A stretch of DNA of 64,000 nt from contig JAPWKG010000031.1 of NCBI GenBank assembly GCA_028283625.1, positions 1 through 64,000 of the forward strand, given 5' to 3'. Source of the DNA: Acidobacteriaceae bacterium (GTDB lineage Bacteria; Acidobacteriota; Terriglobia; Terriglobales; Acidobacteriaceae). Below the pieces are notes generated by a model that ran no database searches, had not been told where the DNA came from, and saw only the letters and a program-made list of their open reading frames with translations. Positions 18,496 to 28,700 of this stretch are shown here, in pieces. A program made the position numbers and the translations under genes. Each line of letters begins with the position of its first letter. Position 1 is the first letter of the stretch.

Positions 18496-19293
18496 CTATA
18501 CAAACCCCTTCAATTTTCCCCGCAGCGTTTGGTACGCGCGGAACAGCAAACTCTTCGTGGCGGACTCTGACAGCTTCAGCACATCGCCGATCTGTTTGTA
18601 GTCCAGCCCTTCGTACTTGTGCATCAGGACGGCAACTTTCTGCCGTTCCGGTAAAGCCATCACGTAGGAGCGAATGGCCTTCATGCGTTCCTCGCGGAGC
18701 ATGTCCGCTTCGGCGGAAGGCGTGTCGTCTGCGACATCCGGTGTTGTCCCTGTTTCGGGATCTGGATCATCCAGATACACCGTGGAGCTGGCGCGCTCCC
18801 GCCGTGTGTCGCGGGCGTGGTTGACTCCCAGGTTGGTGGCGATGCGATAAAGCCAGGTGGAGAAGCGTGCTTCCGCCCGGTAGGTTTCGCGCGAGCGATA
18901 CACCCGGAGAAAAACTTCCTGGGCAAGTTCCTCGGCGACCGCCTGGTTGTGCACCATGCGGAACATGAAATGGATGATGGGCTTGCGATATTTTGCCAGC
19001 AACACATCGAAGGCTGCCATGTTGCCGGCCTTCAGCTCCAGCATGACCTCGGCATCCGTCAGTGCGGAGAAGTCTCCGCGAGCAACTGCCTCTGCTCGCT
19101 TTGCCTTCTGCTCCGGGGTCTGCTCTGCCACGATGGGATGCTCGTTGGCTGTTCCTTCCAGAAGCCCGGGATGGAGCGCCAGCGTGCCCATGTCTTCCTC
19201 AACCCCGCCGTCTTCGGGATGTTGCGCGTCGAGCGGCATTTCGGGGAGTTTTTCCTCCTCGTGCTCGGCGGCCGGCTTGGGTTTCGGTGTCAT
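18496..19293 (-). CDS. ECF sigma factor (RpoE-like) with N-terminal extension
   Basis: This 265-residue sigma-70 family protein has region 2 (AAFDVLLAKYRKPIIHFMFR, ELAQEVFLRVYRS, FSTWLYRIATNLGVNHAR) at about residues 92-165 and region 4 (LPERQKVAVLMHKYEGLDYK, SESATKSLLFRAYQTLR) at about 213-262. The first 70-80 residues are an acidic, low-complexity extension not usual in ECF factors. The partner anti-sigma gene lies 81 bases downstream. Together with the DUF3106 gene they form an envelope-stress-like module. No regulon site was identified. Confidence 0.92.
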   Translation of the reverse strand: MTPKPKPAAEHEEEKLPEMPLDAQHPEDGGVEEDMGTLALHPGLLEGTANEHPIVAEQTPEQKAKRAEAVARGDFSALTDAEVMLELKAGNMAAFDVLLAKYRKPIIHFMFRMVHNQAVAEELAQEVFLRVYRSRETYRAEARFSTWLYRIATNLGVNHARDTRRERASSTVYLDDPDPETGTTPDVADDTPSAEADMLREERMKAIRSYVMALPERQKVAVLMHKYEGLDYKQIGDVLKLSESATKSLLFRAYQTLRGKLKGFV

Positions 19294-19438
19294 CAGCGGA
19301 AATTGTACCGTCCTGTAAGGTGTATGCGTGGGGGCGTCCTGCTGGCCTAGAGCTCATAAGGTGATTCATGAGAATCAGTTGCGAGCTGCTCCGCTGAGGA
19401 TAAGGATTTGTCCGGGAATTTCGGTGCGGAGAAGGGCG

Positions 19439-20782
19439 CTAAACGCCCAACTCCACACGGATTTCTGTCGCAATCGCTTCCGCGTGGCGTTTCATCGCCT
19501 CTTCGCTTTCCGCTTCGATCATGACGCGGGCCAGAGCTTCGGTGCCGGAGTAACGGATGACAACGCGTCCTGAGTCCTTGAGCTCTTCCTCCGCGGCGCG
19601 AATGGCACTGGCAATTTTGGGGAAGTCTTCGAGGGGCTTCTTCTCCCGCACCTTTACGTTGACGATTACCTGCGGGAAGTTCTTAAGATCGGCGACAAGC
19701 TCGCCCAGCGTCTTGCCCGAGCGGTGCACAACGTCGAGAACGAGCAACGCCGTCATCAGACCATCTCCGGTGGTGGCTAGCGCGGGGAAGAGGATGTGGC
19801 CGCTTTGCTCGCCGCCCAGCGAGGCGCCTGTCTTCTGCATCTCCTCCAGTACGTACTTGTCGCCTACAGGAGCACGCAGCATCGAGATCCCCGAGCGCTT
19901 GAGCGCCGCCTCAAAGCCCATGTTGGACATGGTGGTCGCTACGACCGTGTTCTTTGCCAGCAGGCCGCGAGCCTTCAGGTCGCGAGCACAGACCAGCATG
20001 ACCGCATCACCGTTGACCACGTTACCGTGCTCGTCGGCAAACATCGCGCGATCGGCATCACCGTCAAAGGTAATGCCCATGGAGGCACGCATTCGCCCGA
20101 CCTCTGCCGCTACCACCTGCGGCTTGGTCGCGCCGCAGTTTTCGTTGATGTTGTGTCCGTTGGGCGAGGCGTGCGTGACCTCGACGGTGCCCTGCAGCTC
20201 GGCGAAGAGCTGGGGCGCGACGGCGCAGGCCGCCCCGTTTGCGCAGTCAATCACCACGCTGCGATTGTCCAGGGAGATGCCCGGAACGGCGTTGAGCAGA
20301 AACTCGATGTACTCGCGGCGGAAGCTCTCTTCCACTTCGGGAAGGGCTTCTTCGGAGATGGATTCAGTGAAGGAAACGTCAGCGAGCGCGTGCTCGATTT
20401 CGGCTTCGATCTCCAATTCGACCGCATCCGCGAGCTTGTAGCCATCGCCGCCGATCACCTTGATCCCGTTATCCTGCCAGGGGTTATGCGAGGCGGAAAT
20501 CACCAGGCCGGCGCCGAAGCCGTGCTTGCGGGCAAGGTATGCAACTGCAGGGGTGGTGATGACTCCTGCAAAGGCTACGGCGGCTCCGCCGAAGCGCAGC
20601 CCGGCGGAGAGCGTTGCTGCGATCCACGGGCCAGACTCACGCGTATCCATGCCGAGCACGACCGTAGAGCCTGCTCCTAGCTTTCGGGCCAGCGCTACGC
20701 CGACCGCGTATACCGTACGCTTGTCCAGCGGTGCTTCTCCAGCAACCGCGCGAATCCCATCGGTTCCAAAATACTTCCGCAT
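19439..20782 (-). CDS. glmM: Phosphoglucosamine mutase
   Basis: This 447-residue enzyme converts glucosamine-6-phosphate to glucosamine-1-phosphate for UDP-GlcNAc synthesis. The signature features are the N-terminal RKYFGTDGIRAVAGEAPL, the phosphoserine loop VISASHNPWQDNGIKV, the metal loop FDGDADRAMFADE, the sugar-binding GGEQSGHILF and the phosphate-binding VRYSGTEALARVMIE stretch. It lies 10 bases downstream of xseA and is probably co-transcribed. glmS, the preceding enzyme of the pathway, is at 42.8-44.8 kb in this window. Confidence 0.97.
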   Translation of the reverse strand: MRKYFGTDGIRAVAGEAPLDKRTVYAVGVALARKLGAGSTVVLGMDTRESGPWIAATLSAGLRFGGAAVAFAGVITTPAVAYLARKHGFGAGLVISASHNPWQDNGIKVIGGDGYKLADAVELEIEAEIEHALADVSFTESISEEALPEVEESFRREYIEFLLNAVPGISLDNRSVVIDCANGAACAVAPQLFAELQGTVEVTHASPNGHNINENCGATKPQVVAAEVGRMRASMGITFDGDADRAMFADEHGNVVNGDAVMLVCARDLKARGLLAKNTVVATTMSNMGFEAALKRSGISMLRAPVGDKYVLEEMQKTGASLGGEQSGHILFPALATTGDGLMTALLVLDVVHRSGKTLGELVADLKNFPQVIVNVKVREKKPLEDFPKIASAIRAAEEELKDSGRVVIRYSGTEALARVMIEAESEEAMKRHAEAIATEIRVELGV

Positions 20783-20792
20783 CCGTTCTGCC

Positions 20793-22391
20793 TTACCTCG
20801 TCTCTTGTTCCGCGCTGGGAAGCGATTGCTCGGAGGACTCCACGCGCGCGCGCACGCTTCCTTCGCTGAAGCGTGCCATCATCGCCTGCCCGGCGTGCAG
20901 CTGAGCTGCCGACCGCACTAGTGTTCCTTCGTTCGTATACACGAGTGAGTAGCCGCGGTCGAGTACCCGCAGCGGGCTCATCGCCTCCAAACGCAGTGTT
21001 GCCCGCTCCAGCCGGGAGGAGCGGCGGTCGATCAGCGTATGCCGGAAGCGCTCCAGACGCGTTGTGGCGGCCTCAAAGCGCAGCCGGTCGGCGCTCAGCA
21101 CGGCGATCGGGTGGCGTTGCCGCAGACGCATCTCCAGGCGGCTGACGCGGCTCTCCTCCGTGCTGATGCGGCGTCGTAGGGCACTCTCCGTTCGCAGATC
21201 CAGCTCGTCGAGCCGTTGGGCTCTACGCCGCAATCCGTCTTCAGCACGACGCAACACCATTTCGGCGCTCAGGCGTCCGAAGCGCTGTTGCGCTCGTAGT
21301 AGCTCATAGCGCCCGGCGCGGTGCAGCCGCTCCTCCAGACGCAAAATGCGCTCTTCAATGCGGTGCTGCGCTGCGGTGACGATTTCTGCCGCCGCCGAAG
21401 GCGTCGGGGCGCAGAGATCGGCCGCTGCGTCGGCGATGGTGGAGTCCGGGGCGTGGCCGATACCGGTGATGACCGGAACCTCGCAGACCGCGATGGCGCG
21501 TGCTACCTCTTCCGCGTCAAAGCCGTGCAGGTCTTCCCAGCTTCCTCCGCCGCGTGCCACGAGCACGACGTCTACCAGAGAGGCATGACGCGAAAACCAA
21601 TGCACGCCTGCTGCGACTTCGCGCGAGCAGTTCGGTCCCTGCACCGCGGCAGGGTAGACAAGCAGATTGACCGCTGCGTGGCGTCGGCGGCATACCTTCA
21701 CGATGTCGCGCAAGGCTGCGCCTTGCAGGCTGGTCACAATGCCGATGCAGCGAGGAAAGGGCGGAAGCGGGCGTTCTCGTTCAAAAAGGCCTTCCTGGCG
21801 CAGGCGCTCCTTCAGTTGCCGTGTCGCTTCCAACAGAGCGCCTAATCCGAGCTGCTCCATGCGCTCGGCCACCATCTGCATCTGGCCGCGCGCCTCATAG
21901 ACGCTGACAGCTCCGGTGAGCCGTACCGCGTCGCCGTCCTTTGGGCGCCAGCGTAACCGCTGGGCCTGGGCGCGGAACATCACGATTTGAAGTTGAGCCT
22001 GCGCGTCTTTCAGGGTGAAGTAGCAGTGCCCGCTTGAGGCCGGCCGCCAGTTTGAAATTTCGCCTTCTACCGTCACCCCGGCAAAGCCGTCTTCAACGAT
22101 GCCCCGGATATGCCTCACCAGCTCGCCCACTTTATAAATGCGAGGCGCTTCTGCAGGGGTAGGTTTAGCTTCCTCTGCCTGTTGCAGCGGCAGGGGCGCG
22201 GTGGGACGCGAGGAGGCAACGGACGGGCTGAGAGACGCGGAGACCGGTTGCGCTTCGGGTTCGGTCAGCGGCTCAGCGAACGCAAAGAGCCCGGGAAGGG
22301 CAGGGGGCTGCGGACGACGAGAGGAGCGCCGTGCGGGGCGACTGGCGCGTAACTCCGCCAACGTTGGTATCTTCTCGTCCTTCTCGGCCAT
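20793..22391 (-). CDS. xseA: Exodeoxyribonuclease VII large subunit
   Basis: The protein has 532 residues, longer than the usual 400-460 because of a Pro/Arg/Ala-rich N-terminal extension of about 85 residues. The OB-fold begins near IYKVGELVRHIRGIVEDGF, with VEGEISNWRPASSGHCYFTLKD. The catalytic domain shows RCIGIVTSLQGAALRDI, VARGGGSWEDLHGFD, the VPVITGIGHAPDSTIADAAAD motif and a long coiled-coil-rich C-terminal part (Arg/Leu/Glu). The enzyme degrades single-stranded DNA from both ends. No small subunit xseB is in the window. The gene lies between a response regulator gene and glmM on the same strand. Confidence 0.94.
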   Translation of the reverse strand: MAEKDEKIPTLAELRASRPARRSSRRPQPPALPGLFAFAEPLTEPEAQPVSASLSPSVASSRPTAPLPLQQAEEAKPTPAEAPRIYKVGELVRHIRGIVEDGFAGVTVEGEISNWRPASSGHCYFTLKDAQAQLQIVMFRAQAQRLRWRPKDGDAVRLTGAVSVYEARGQMQMVAERMEQLGLGALLEATRQLKERLRQEGLFERERPLPPFPRCIGIVTSLQGAALRDIVKVCRRRHAAVNLLVYPAAVQGPNCSREVAAGVHWFSRHASLVDVVLVARGGGSWEDLHGFDAEEVARAIAVCEVPVITGIGHAPDSTIADAAADLCAPTPSAAAEIVTAAQHRIEERILRLEERLHRAGRYELLRAQQRFGRLSAEMVLRRAEDGLRRRAQRLDELDLRTESALRRRISTEESRVSRLEMRLRQRHPIAVLSADRLRFEAATTRLERFRHTLIDRRSSRLERATLRLEAMSPLRVLDRGYSLVYTNEGTLVRSAAQLHAGQAMMARFSEGSVRARVESSEQSLPSAEQETR

Positions 22392-22437
22392 CGACTCTTC
22401 AAGTGTACCGTCCGATCGCGTCGAAGAACGTGCGGTC

Positions 22438-22827
22438 TTAGGCGGCTGCGGGGGCGGGGTTCGGCAGCAATGCGCGCGTCTCGCGCAGAAGCTCGTCGGG
22501 AGGGCAGGGTTTGGCCAGCAGCTTGAGTGGGCGTTGCATCCGCATGGAGTGCAGCAGGACGCTCACCTGATTCGAGGAGTAGGCCGTCAGCATCAGAACC
22601 TCGCACTCCGGCATCTCGCGATTCACCTGTTCGGCCAGCACGAGGCCGCTTTCATCCGGCATGCTCACGTCGCAGAGAACAAGCGCAGGCGCAAAGCTAC
22701 GTGCGTGCTCAAGCCCTTCTGCCGCGGAGTAGCAGGCCCGCGCTTCAAATCCGTTGGCCTCGTAGATCAGGCTTAGAGTGTCGGCTACCAGTTGATCGTC
22801 ATCAACAACAAGGATGCGCTGTTTCAT
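22438..22827 (-). CDS. Stand-alone response regulator receiver protein
   Basis: The 129-residue protein is a single receiver domain with the acidic pair in VVDDDQLVAD, the phospho-acceptor Asp in LVLCDVSMPDESG, a Thr in VLMLTAYSSNQV and the Lys in LLAKPCPPDELL. There is no output domain. ATG 22827 has a GGGAGGT ribosome binding site eight bases upstream; the frame continues to 22902 without support. It probably signals through protein contacts. It is 46 bases upstream of xseA. The matching kinase is not in the window. Confidence 0.87.
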   Translation of the reverse strand: MKQRILVVDDDQLVADTLSLIYEANGFEARACYSAAEGLEHARSFAPALVLCDVSMPDESGLVLAEQVNREMPECEVLMLTAYSSNQVSVLLHSMRMQRPLKLLAKPCPPDELLRETRALLPNPAPAAA

Positions 22828-23015
22828 TGGTGCGACCTCCCGCCCCGAAACATGCCGGGGGAAAACGGTTGAGGTTCCAAGGGAAAGACAGGAGTGAGTC
22901 ATGCTGCATTGAGCAAGGCCCCGTAAGGTTTCTGAAGACTAGCCCTAATCGTGCAAGAAAGATATGGGGTTTGCGTGGAATTTACAAAAAATTGCGTGAC
23001 GTAATATCAAAAAAG

Positions 23016-23046
23016 AAAAACAGCCAGCATGTGCTGGCTGTTTTTC
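23016..23046. terminator. Bidirectional terminator
   Basis: AAAAACAGCCAGCA pairs with TGCTGGCTGTTTTT across two bases, giving T runs on either strand. It lies between the TPR gene stop (23069) and the response regulator region. Confidence 0.88.
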
Positions 23047-23068
23047 TGCGGTTTCTTTGAAGCTGTGA

Positions 23069-23785
23069 CTACTTTTTGCCACCCAGCTTCTGGGTAGCGA
23101 TCTCGCCTGCAGCTCCAGGATTTCCCTTGGCGTCCTTATCGGAATCCTTGACCTGTGCGTAGATCTTGTTCGCTTCGCTGGTCTTGCCTTCCGACTCGTA
23201 GAGCTCGGCGAGCTGAATCTGCGCCATGCCCGGCGTTACGGTGCTTGCGTGATCCTTGGCGAGCTCGTTATAGAGCGAAATGGCGTCAGCATCTCGTCCG
23301 GTCTGCTGGTAAAGCTGAGCGAGCGAGACCTTAGCCAGAGCCGAGAGATCGCTGTTCCAGCTTCCGGCAACATCCTTCAGCGTGGTTTCAGCAGAGGCGT
23401 TCTCCCCAGCTTCCATGTAGGTGAGACCTGCAAAATAAAGGGCAAGCTTACCCGGTTTGGTCATGCTGTACTTGTCGGCAACCGCCAGAAACTCCGCATT
23501 GGCAGCCTTGGCGCGCGCCTTAGGGTCCGGGAAGGTGGTCATGCCCGGAGGTACAGGCTGCGCCGGGTTTGCCAGCGGTGTCTGGTAGGTTTGCATCGCT
23601 TCGCCAAAGGCGGTGCGAGCCGCATCGGTGCGGTGCGAGTAGATGGCATAGCCGCCAACAACAACGATCAGGAGAACAACGGCAGCCGCAATCATGCCGA
23701 TTGCCTTGCTGCGGTTATGCGAGGCCCATTCAAGGCCAGGGTTGTTCTGGAGGGGGTCGGAATGATTCAAACGGTCGTTGGCCAC
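23069..23785 (-). CDS. YfgM-like membrane-anchored TPR protein
   Basis: The 238-residue protein starts from GTG 23785 (MANDRLNHSDPLQNN if read as Met). A GAGAAG sequence precedes it; an open frame continues to 23959 but looks non-coding. One transmembrane helix lies near residues 30-48 (GMIAAAVVLLIVVVGGYAI), then a periplasmic region with TPR-like repeats such as LALYFAGLTYMEAGENASAE, SLAQLYQQTGRDADAISLY and QLAELYESEGKTSEANKIY. The layout matches YfgM/ancillary SecYEG translocon proteins. The function in acidobacteria is not established. Confidence 0.78.
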   Translation of the reverse strand: MANDRLNHSDPLQNNPGLEWASHNRSKAIGMIAAAVVLLIVVVGGYAIYSHRTDAARTAFGEAMQTYQTPLANPAQPVPPGMTTFPDPKARAKAANAEFLAVADKYSMTKPGKLALYFAGLTYMEAGENASAETTLKDVAGSWNSDLSALAKVSLAQLYQQTGRDADAISLYNELAKDHASTVTPGMAQIQLAELYESEGKTSEANKIYAQVKDSDKDAKGNPGAAGEIATQKLGGKK

Positions 23786-24123
23786 AGAACTTCTCGGTCC
23801 GATCTTAGAGGAATGCTCAGGGTGCCGGAGGCGTTTAGCTGATCTGGCACGCGTCCCCTCAGTGTAGCAGGAGCAGGCTGCATGAAGAGGCGCAAGAGCT
23901 GCTTTGCCGCTTCGATGTCTTAGAAATTCCTTGCTTGCCAATCGTAGGACGAGGGGCATAGTATCTGCCTCGCAATCCGATTTCTGCCGCTTATCGAACA
24001 GGAATCGCTTGTGGTCGTCGCTCGTATTTTACGAGGCCATACGTTAGCTCGCAGTAACCCAAATGATTCCGCCTGCTCGGGCTACGTACCCGGCAGCACC
24101 CAAGTCGAGGAGCGATTCGAACC

Positions 24124-24876
24124 ATGGCGTGGTATGCCTACTGTATTGCTGAACGAAATGCCTTTCCGGAGCTTGCGCGTCATCGCCGTCCCATGCCTCT
24201 GACCGGAGTTACCGGTCTTTTTGGAAACCAGACATTTCTTTTTCCTGCCGCCGAACTTACCGTGATCGTGACAGAACATCTGCCGGAAGACGCCGCACGT
24301 CTGACCGGAGTGGAGGCGGCTGGTGCTGCCCGGGAGCATGCAAATGTCATCTCGGGTGCGTTTGCCCGGTCCACCGTTCTGCCTTTTCGTTTTGGAACCA
24401 CCTTCACCGATGACGACGCTCTGCGCCGTTCTGTGCGCTCCAACCAGCGCCACTTTATGGCAAATGTGGAGCGTCTGCGCGGGAAGGCCGAGATGCACCT
24501 GAAGGTGCTGGTTGACGATATCTGTCCGGAAACCCGCGGCGTTGCGCCGACGGCGCGTGCCGCAGGGCAGGAGTATCTGGCGCATCTTCGTGAAACGGCT
24601 ACGCGTCAGCGTGAGCGTCAATCGCGCGCGCGCGCGCTTTCGTTGCAGATGAACCGCATGTTCCTGCCACTGGCCGAAGAGGTGAGCTGCAAACGCACCG
24701 ACGCTGGCAAGATGCTCATCGATATCGCTCATCTGGTGGACAAGAATACGGTGGAACGCTACCAGAACAAGTACAGCTCCGCCACACGGGAGCTGAAGGA
24801 TTGCGCGATGCACCTGAGCGGTCCCTGGCCTCCGTACCACTTTGTTCAAACCGGAGGCGGGCGCGCCCAGGCGTAG
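24124..24876 (+). CDS. GvpF/GvpL family gas-vesicle-type protein (orphan)
   Basis: The 250-residue protein starts MAWYAYCIAER and has the GvpL/F features: AREHANVISGAFARSTVLPFRFGT near residues 70-95 and VERLRGKAEMHLKVLVD near 115-131. A charged coiled-coil-like region (ETATRQRERQSRARAL) and a C-terminal GPWPPYHFV motif follow. GvpF/L proteins help assemble gas vesicles together with GvpA, but no gvpA or other gvp gene is in the window. Single copies occur elsewhere in Acidobacteria. The role is uncertain. The gene is convergent with pgsA, separated by a very long palindrome. Confidence 0.85.
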   Translation: MAWYAYCIAERNAFPELARHRRPMPLTGVTGLFGNQTFLFPAAELTVIVTEHLPEDAARLTGVEAAGAAREHANVISGAFARSTVLPFRFGTTFTDDDALRRSVRSNQRHFMANVERLRGKAEMHLKVLVDDICPETRGVAPTARAAGQEYLAHLRETATRQRERQSRARALSLQMNRMFLPLAEEVSCKRTDAGKMLIDIAHLVDKNTVERYQNKYSSATRELKDCAMHLSGPWPPYHFVQTGGGRAQA

Positions 24877-24887
24877 CGCTTCGACCG

Positions 24888-24943
24888 GCTTTCAATACAG
24901 AACGGCCCGGAGACTTGTCTCCGGGCCGTTCTGTATTGAAAGC
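24888..24943. terminator. 27-base-arm perfect palindrome, bidirectional terminator
   Basis: The left arm (24888-24914) is the exact reverse complement of the right arm (24917-24943) with only two bases (TT) between. It lies between convergent genes (GvpF/L and pgsA). The core ACGGCCCGGAGAC/GTCTCCGGGCCGT has high pairing energy, with mixed bases outside. It is unusually long and tight-looped for a simple terminator. Confidence 0.85.
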
Positions 24944-24952
24944 AAATTGGTT

Positions 24953-25678
24953 TTAGCTGCGACTCTCGGCTTCAACGGCCGGCTTTTTGCGGCGGCTCAG
25001 TACGCTGGAGCGGCGTTTGCGGCGCCGGTCGCTGGCGTGGTCGATTTTGCGCCAGAAGGCGACGAAGTAATCCACCGCGGAGATGATGGAGACAATGGCC
25101 ATCCAGTAGGTGGCAGTCATTGCGATGAGGTGAACGCCGATCGGGAAGCCCCACCAGTTCCACTGATCCCAGCCGTGATTCAGGATGCCCGCGACGACGG
25201 CGACGATCTGGATGACCGTTTTGAGCTTGCCGATCTCGCTGGCATCAATGGTGAAGCCCTCGGAGGATGCGATGGAGCGCAGGCCCGTTACCAGGAACTC
25301 GCGCCCGATGACCAGCACCGCAATCCAGGGAGGCATAACCCGCGGGTTATAGGCTACGAGCAGAATGAATGCTGTGGTGACCATCAGCTTGTCGGCCAGG
25401 GGGTCCAGCAACATGCCCAGTGTGGTGATCTGTCCGCGTCTGCGGGCGAGGTAGCCGTCTACGCCGTCAGTGATGGAGGCGAGGATGAAGAGTCCGGCTG
25501 CAATAAACTCCTGATCGCCCGGCGTATGCACGGGGAACTTTGGGCTTAGCACCCAAATGAGCAGCGGCACGGTGGCAATGCGGCTCAACGTAATGGAGTT
25601 CGGCAGATTCACGGAGACAGCCTTCGGGGCAGGGCCGTTTCGCAACACGCGCAGCGGCATACCCGGAAGTACTGTCAT
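24953..25678 (-). CDS. pgsA: CDP-diacylglycerol-glycerol-3-phosphate 3-phosphatidyltransferase
   Basis: The 241-residue integral membrane protein carries the CDP-alcohol phosphotransferase motif: Asp-Gly near TDGVDGYLARRRGQITTLG, then LLDPLADKLM, giving D-G-x2-A-R-x8-G-x3-D-x3-D. LPNSITLSRI at residues 25-34 opens the first helix. The C-terminus is a basic, disordered Arg/Lys tail. It makes phosphatidylglycerophosphate, the committed step to phosphatidylglycerol and cardiolipin. The start is uncertain between residues 1 and 7. Upstream is the divergent large Ig-repeat gene. Confidence 0.93.
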   Translation of the reverse strand: MTVLPGMPLRVLRNGPAPKAVSVNLPNSITLSRIATVPLLIWVLSPKFPVHTPGDQEFIAAGLFILASITDGVDGYLARRRGQITTLGMLLDPLADKLMVTTAFILLVAYNPRVMPPWIAVLVIGREFLVTGLRSIASSEGFTIDASEIGKLKTVIQIVAVVAGILNHGWDQWNWWGFPIGVHLIAMTATYWMAIVSIISAVDYFVAFWRKIDHASDRRRKRRSSVLSRRKKPAVEAESRS

Positions 25679-25775
25679 TCTGACATATTGGGACTCCGGT
25701 TCGTGGCGGCATCATTCGGAGCTTTACAGCGCAAGGGGGGAACCGTATTCTACGCACACCATCCCAGGCGAGTTC

Positions 25776-28700
25776 ATGTCCTATAAATCAATACTTTCCC
25801 GTACTTTCTGCGGTCTGTTGGCGGCGGTCTGTTTTTTCATGGGTTCGTTGTCTGCGTGGGCTCAGTCCTGCACGACAACGACGACGATCTCCGGTACGGT
25901 CTACACCCCGAACGGCGTAGATCCTTTACCGAATGTATTGGTTTATGTGCCAGCGCCGGGCACCACGCTGCCTACGCTGAATGATGGTGTGGACACCACT
26001 TTGGGGTGTGGGGCGGCAGCATCGCTTGTGCCGAGCAATCTTACCGTCAGCGGGACAAGCAATTACCAGGGCAAGTTCACGCTGAGCAGCGATGCCCTGG
26101 CGGGTGCGCAGACGCTGGTGGTTCAAGCCGGAAAGTGGCGTCGGGCCTATAGCCTGAGCGTGCCGGCATGTCAAACGACGACGGTCACGGCGGTGATGCC
26201 CAAGAACAGCAGCGAAGGGAATATCCCGAAGATCGCGGTGGTTACCGGAGCCGTGGACTCGGCAGAGTGCGTCCTGCGCAAGGTGGGGGTGGAGGACTCG
26301 ATGTTCTCCGATCCGGGGAACGGCGGCCGTATCAACTTCTTCAAAGGAACAGGAACGAACGACGGCGGCACGGGGCCGGGGGCTTCGATCGATTCGGCAA
26401 CGCCGAGCGAGGCCGCGTTGATGTCCACGGCCTCCACACTGAACGGCTACGACATGCTGATGATGCCGTGCCAGGGAACCGCTGTGGATTCGACCGAGAG
26501 TGTGGCCGCAAATCGTGCCAACTTCGTTTCCTTTGCCAATAACGGTGGACGTGTCTTTGCCACGCACTGGAGTGAGAACTGGCTGAGCCAGGCCGATACG
26601 TTTCAGAATGTGGCGACATGGGATAACAATTTCAAGGCCATCAGCAATGCGGGGGATGCGGCGAGGAACGCCACGATTGATACGACCAGCAATCCCGTGG
26701 GGCAGACGTTGGCCGATTGGTTGTACTTCATCGGAGCAACGCCTACGAAGGGAACCCTTCCGCTTTACGATCTCAAGCGCAATGTAACGGGAGTGAGCGC
26801 CTCGACGCAGGTTTGGGCTACGTTAGACGCAAGCTCCGGCTACAACGGGGCGATCATGCAGTTCACCTTTGACACGCCGTTGAACAGCACCACCTCGCCC
26901 ACGTTGGGCGTATCGTTTGCGAATACACCAACGGTCTTCAAGCGCGGTTCTACGAATAACCAGGTTCTGGTGAACGTGCAGAATACGGGCAACGGAGCGG
27001 CGGATACGACTCTGGCGCTGAACCTGACGGCGAGCAGCGCGGTTACCGTCACCTCGGTCACTCCGGTGAACGGGGCGGCGACAGGCTGGATCTGCAATGG
27101 GCTCGTGTGCTCGCGTACCACCTCGTTTGCCGTAGGCGCGAGCGATCCTGTGCTGGTGACGCTGGACGTGAGCGCAGGAGCGACACCGGGCAATACCAGC
27201 GTTCTGAAGGCCGATCTGACGGGAGGCAACGTCTTCAACGTCTCCCAGTGCGGCCGTGTGCTCTTCAACGAGTACCACGTGGAGGAGCCGCCGAATACCC
27301 TCTACAGCTCGTCCAATAGCGGTTTGACCTTTCCCGATGAGTGCTCGTCTTCATCCGTGATGACGCCGCAGGAAAAGTTTCTGGAGTTTTCGCTCTTTAA
27401 CCTGTCGAACTTTGTTTCGCCGTCCAGTACGGACTCGGTGTTGATCCAGGCAGATCCGCAGGTGAGCTGGACGCCGGCGACACCGCTCTACTATAAGCAC
27501 CCGCTGGATGCGACGGTGCTCAATGCGAGCTCGGACACGCCGGGAAGCTTCACCTACACACCCGCTGCCGGTTATGTTGCTCACGTTGTGGAGAGCCCGC
27601 TCGCGGTGACCGCTACCTTCACGCCTACGGATACGGTCGGCTATGCCACGGCTACGGTTGAGAAGAGCATCGTCATTCTGCCGGATCCGACCGCTGCTAC
27701 GATTACGTCGCTCAATCAGGACATTCACTACGGCATGGAGATCGGTTACGACAACGGGGTGGACGCCTTGTTGAGCGTTCTGGTGCAGACCCCCGGTTAC
27801 ACGCCGGGAGTGCCTCCGGATACAGGGGCGTTCTATGTCACGATCGACGGCAATACCGTCTGCACGGGTACAGAAGGCTCGCTGCTGGGTGGGCCGCGTG
27901 GAAACTGCCCGGATGCCCCGTTTGAAGGCTTCAATGCCGGCACACATCTGCTGCAGCTGGTCTATAGCGGAAACACGGATTATGTCGGCTCGCAGTCTCC
28001 GCTGTATCCCGTGGTCATTGAGCCGGACCACACGGTGACCGCTATGACGAGTCCGGCTACGCCGGTGGTGGTGAACACCAGCCTTACCTTCAGTGCCGCC
28101 GTGGCGAATACGGACCTGCCCACGATCGTGCCGGTCGGTCTCGCAACCTTCTACGACAACCTTCAGCCAAGCGCTGCTGCAACGGCGAACGCGCCGAACG
28201 TTTCCCTGGTGCAACCCGGGATGACGCCGATCGGTGTTGTGAGCCTGGATGCAACAGGACATGCATCGTTTTCTCTGAGCAGCCTGAGTATCGGAACGCA
28301 CAATCTCTCGGTTTGCTACGGCTCCACGGTCAATAGCTCGGGCACGTACAACTTCCTGAACTCGTGCTCGGCTTCGGCGCAGATTGTCATCACGTTGCCC
28401 GCAACGGCTCTGCCCGGAACGGCGGTGACGCTGCGGTCCAGCGCGAACCCATCCGTCCTGGCGCAGTCGGTGAGCTTCACCGCTTCGGTCGGCACGACTG
28501 GAGCGTTTGTCAGCATACCGACGGGGACGGTTTCGTTCCTGGATGGAGGCGTTCCGATCGGCAGCGGAGCACTCGATGCCGCTGGGCATGCGGTCTATAC
28601 GACCTCATCGCTTACGGTAGGCACTCACAATATGACCGCGGTCTACGGAGGGAGCGACTCGTTGACCGGGAGCACGTCCACGGTACTGCAGCAGGTGGTC

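Noticed and set aside
27351-28589. 412-codon minus-strand open frame
   Set aside because: Antisense to the Ig-repeat gene; composition is dominated by Arg and has no family pattern.
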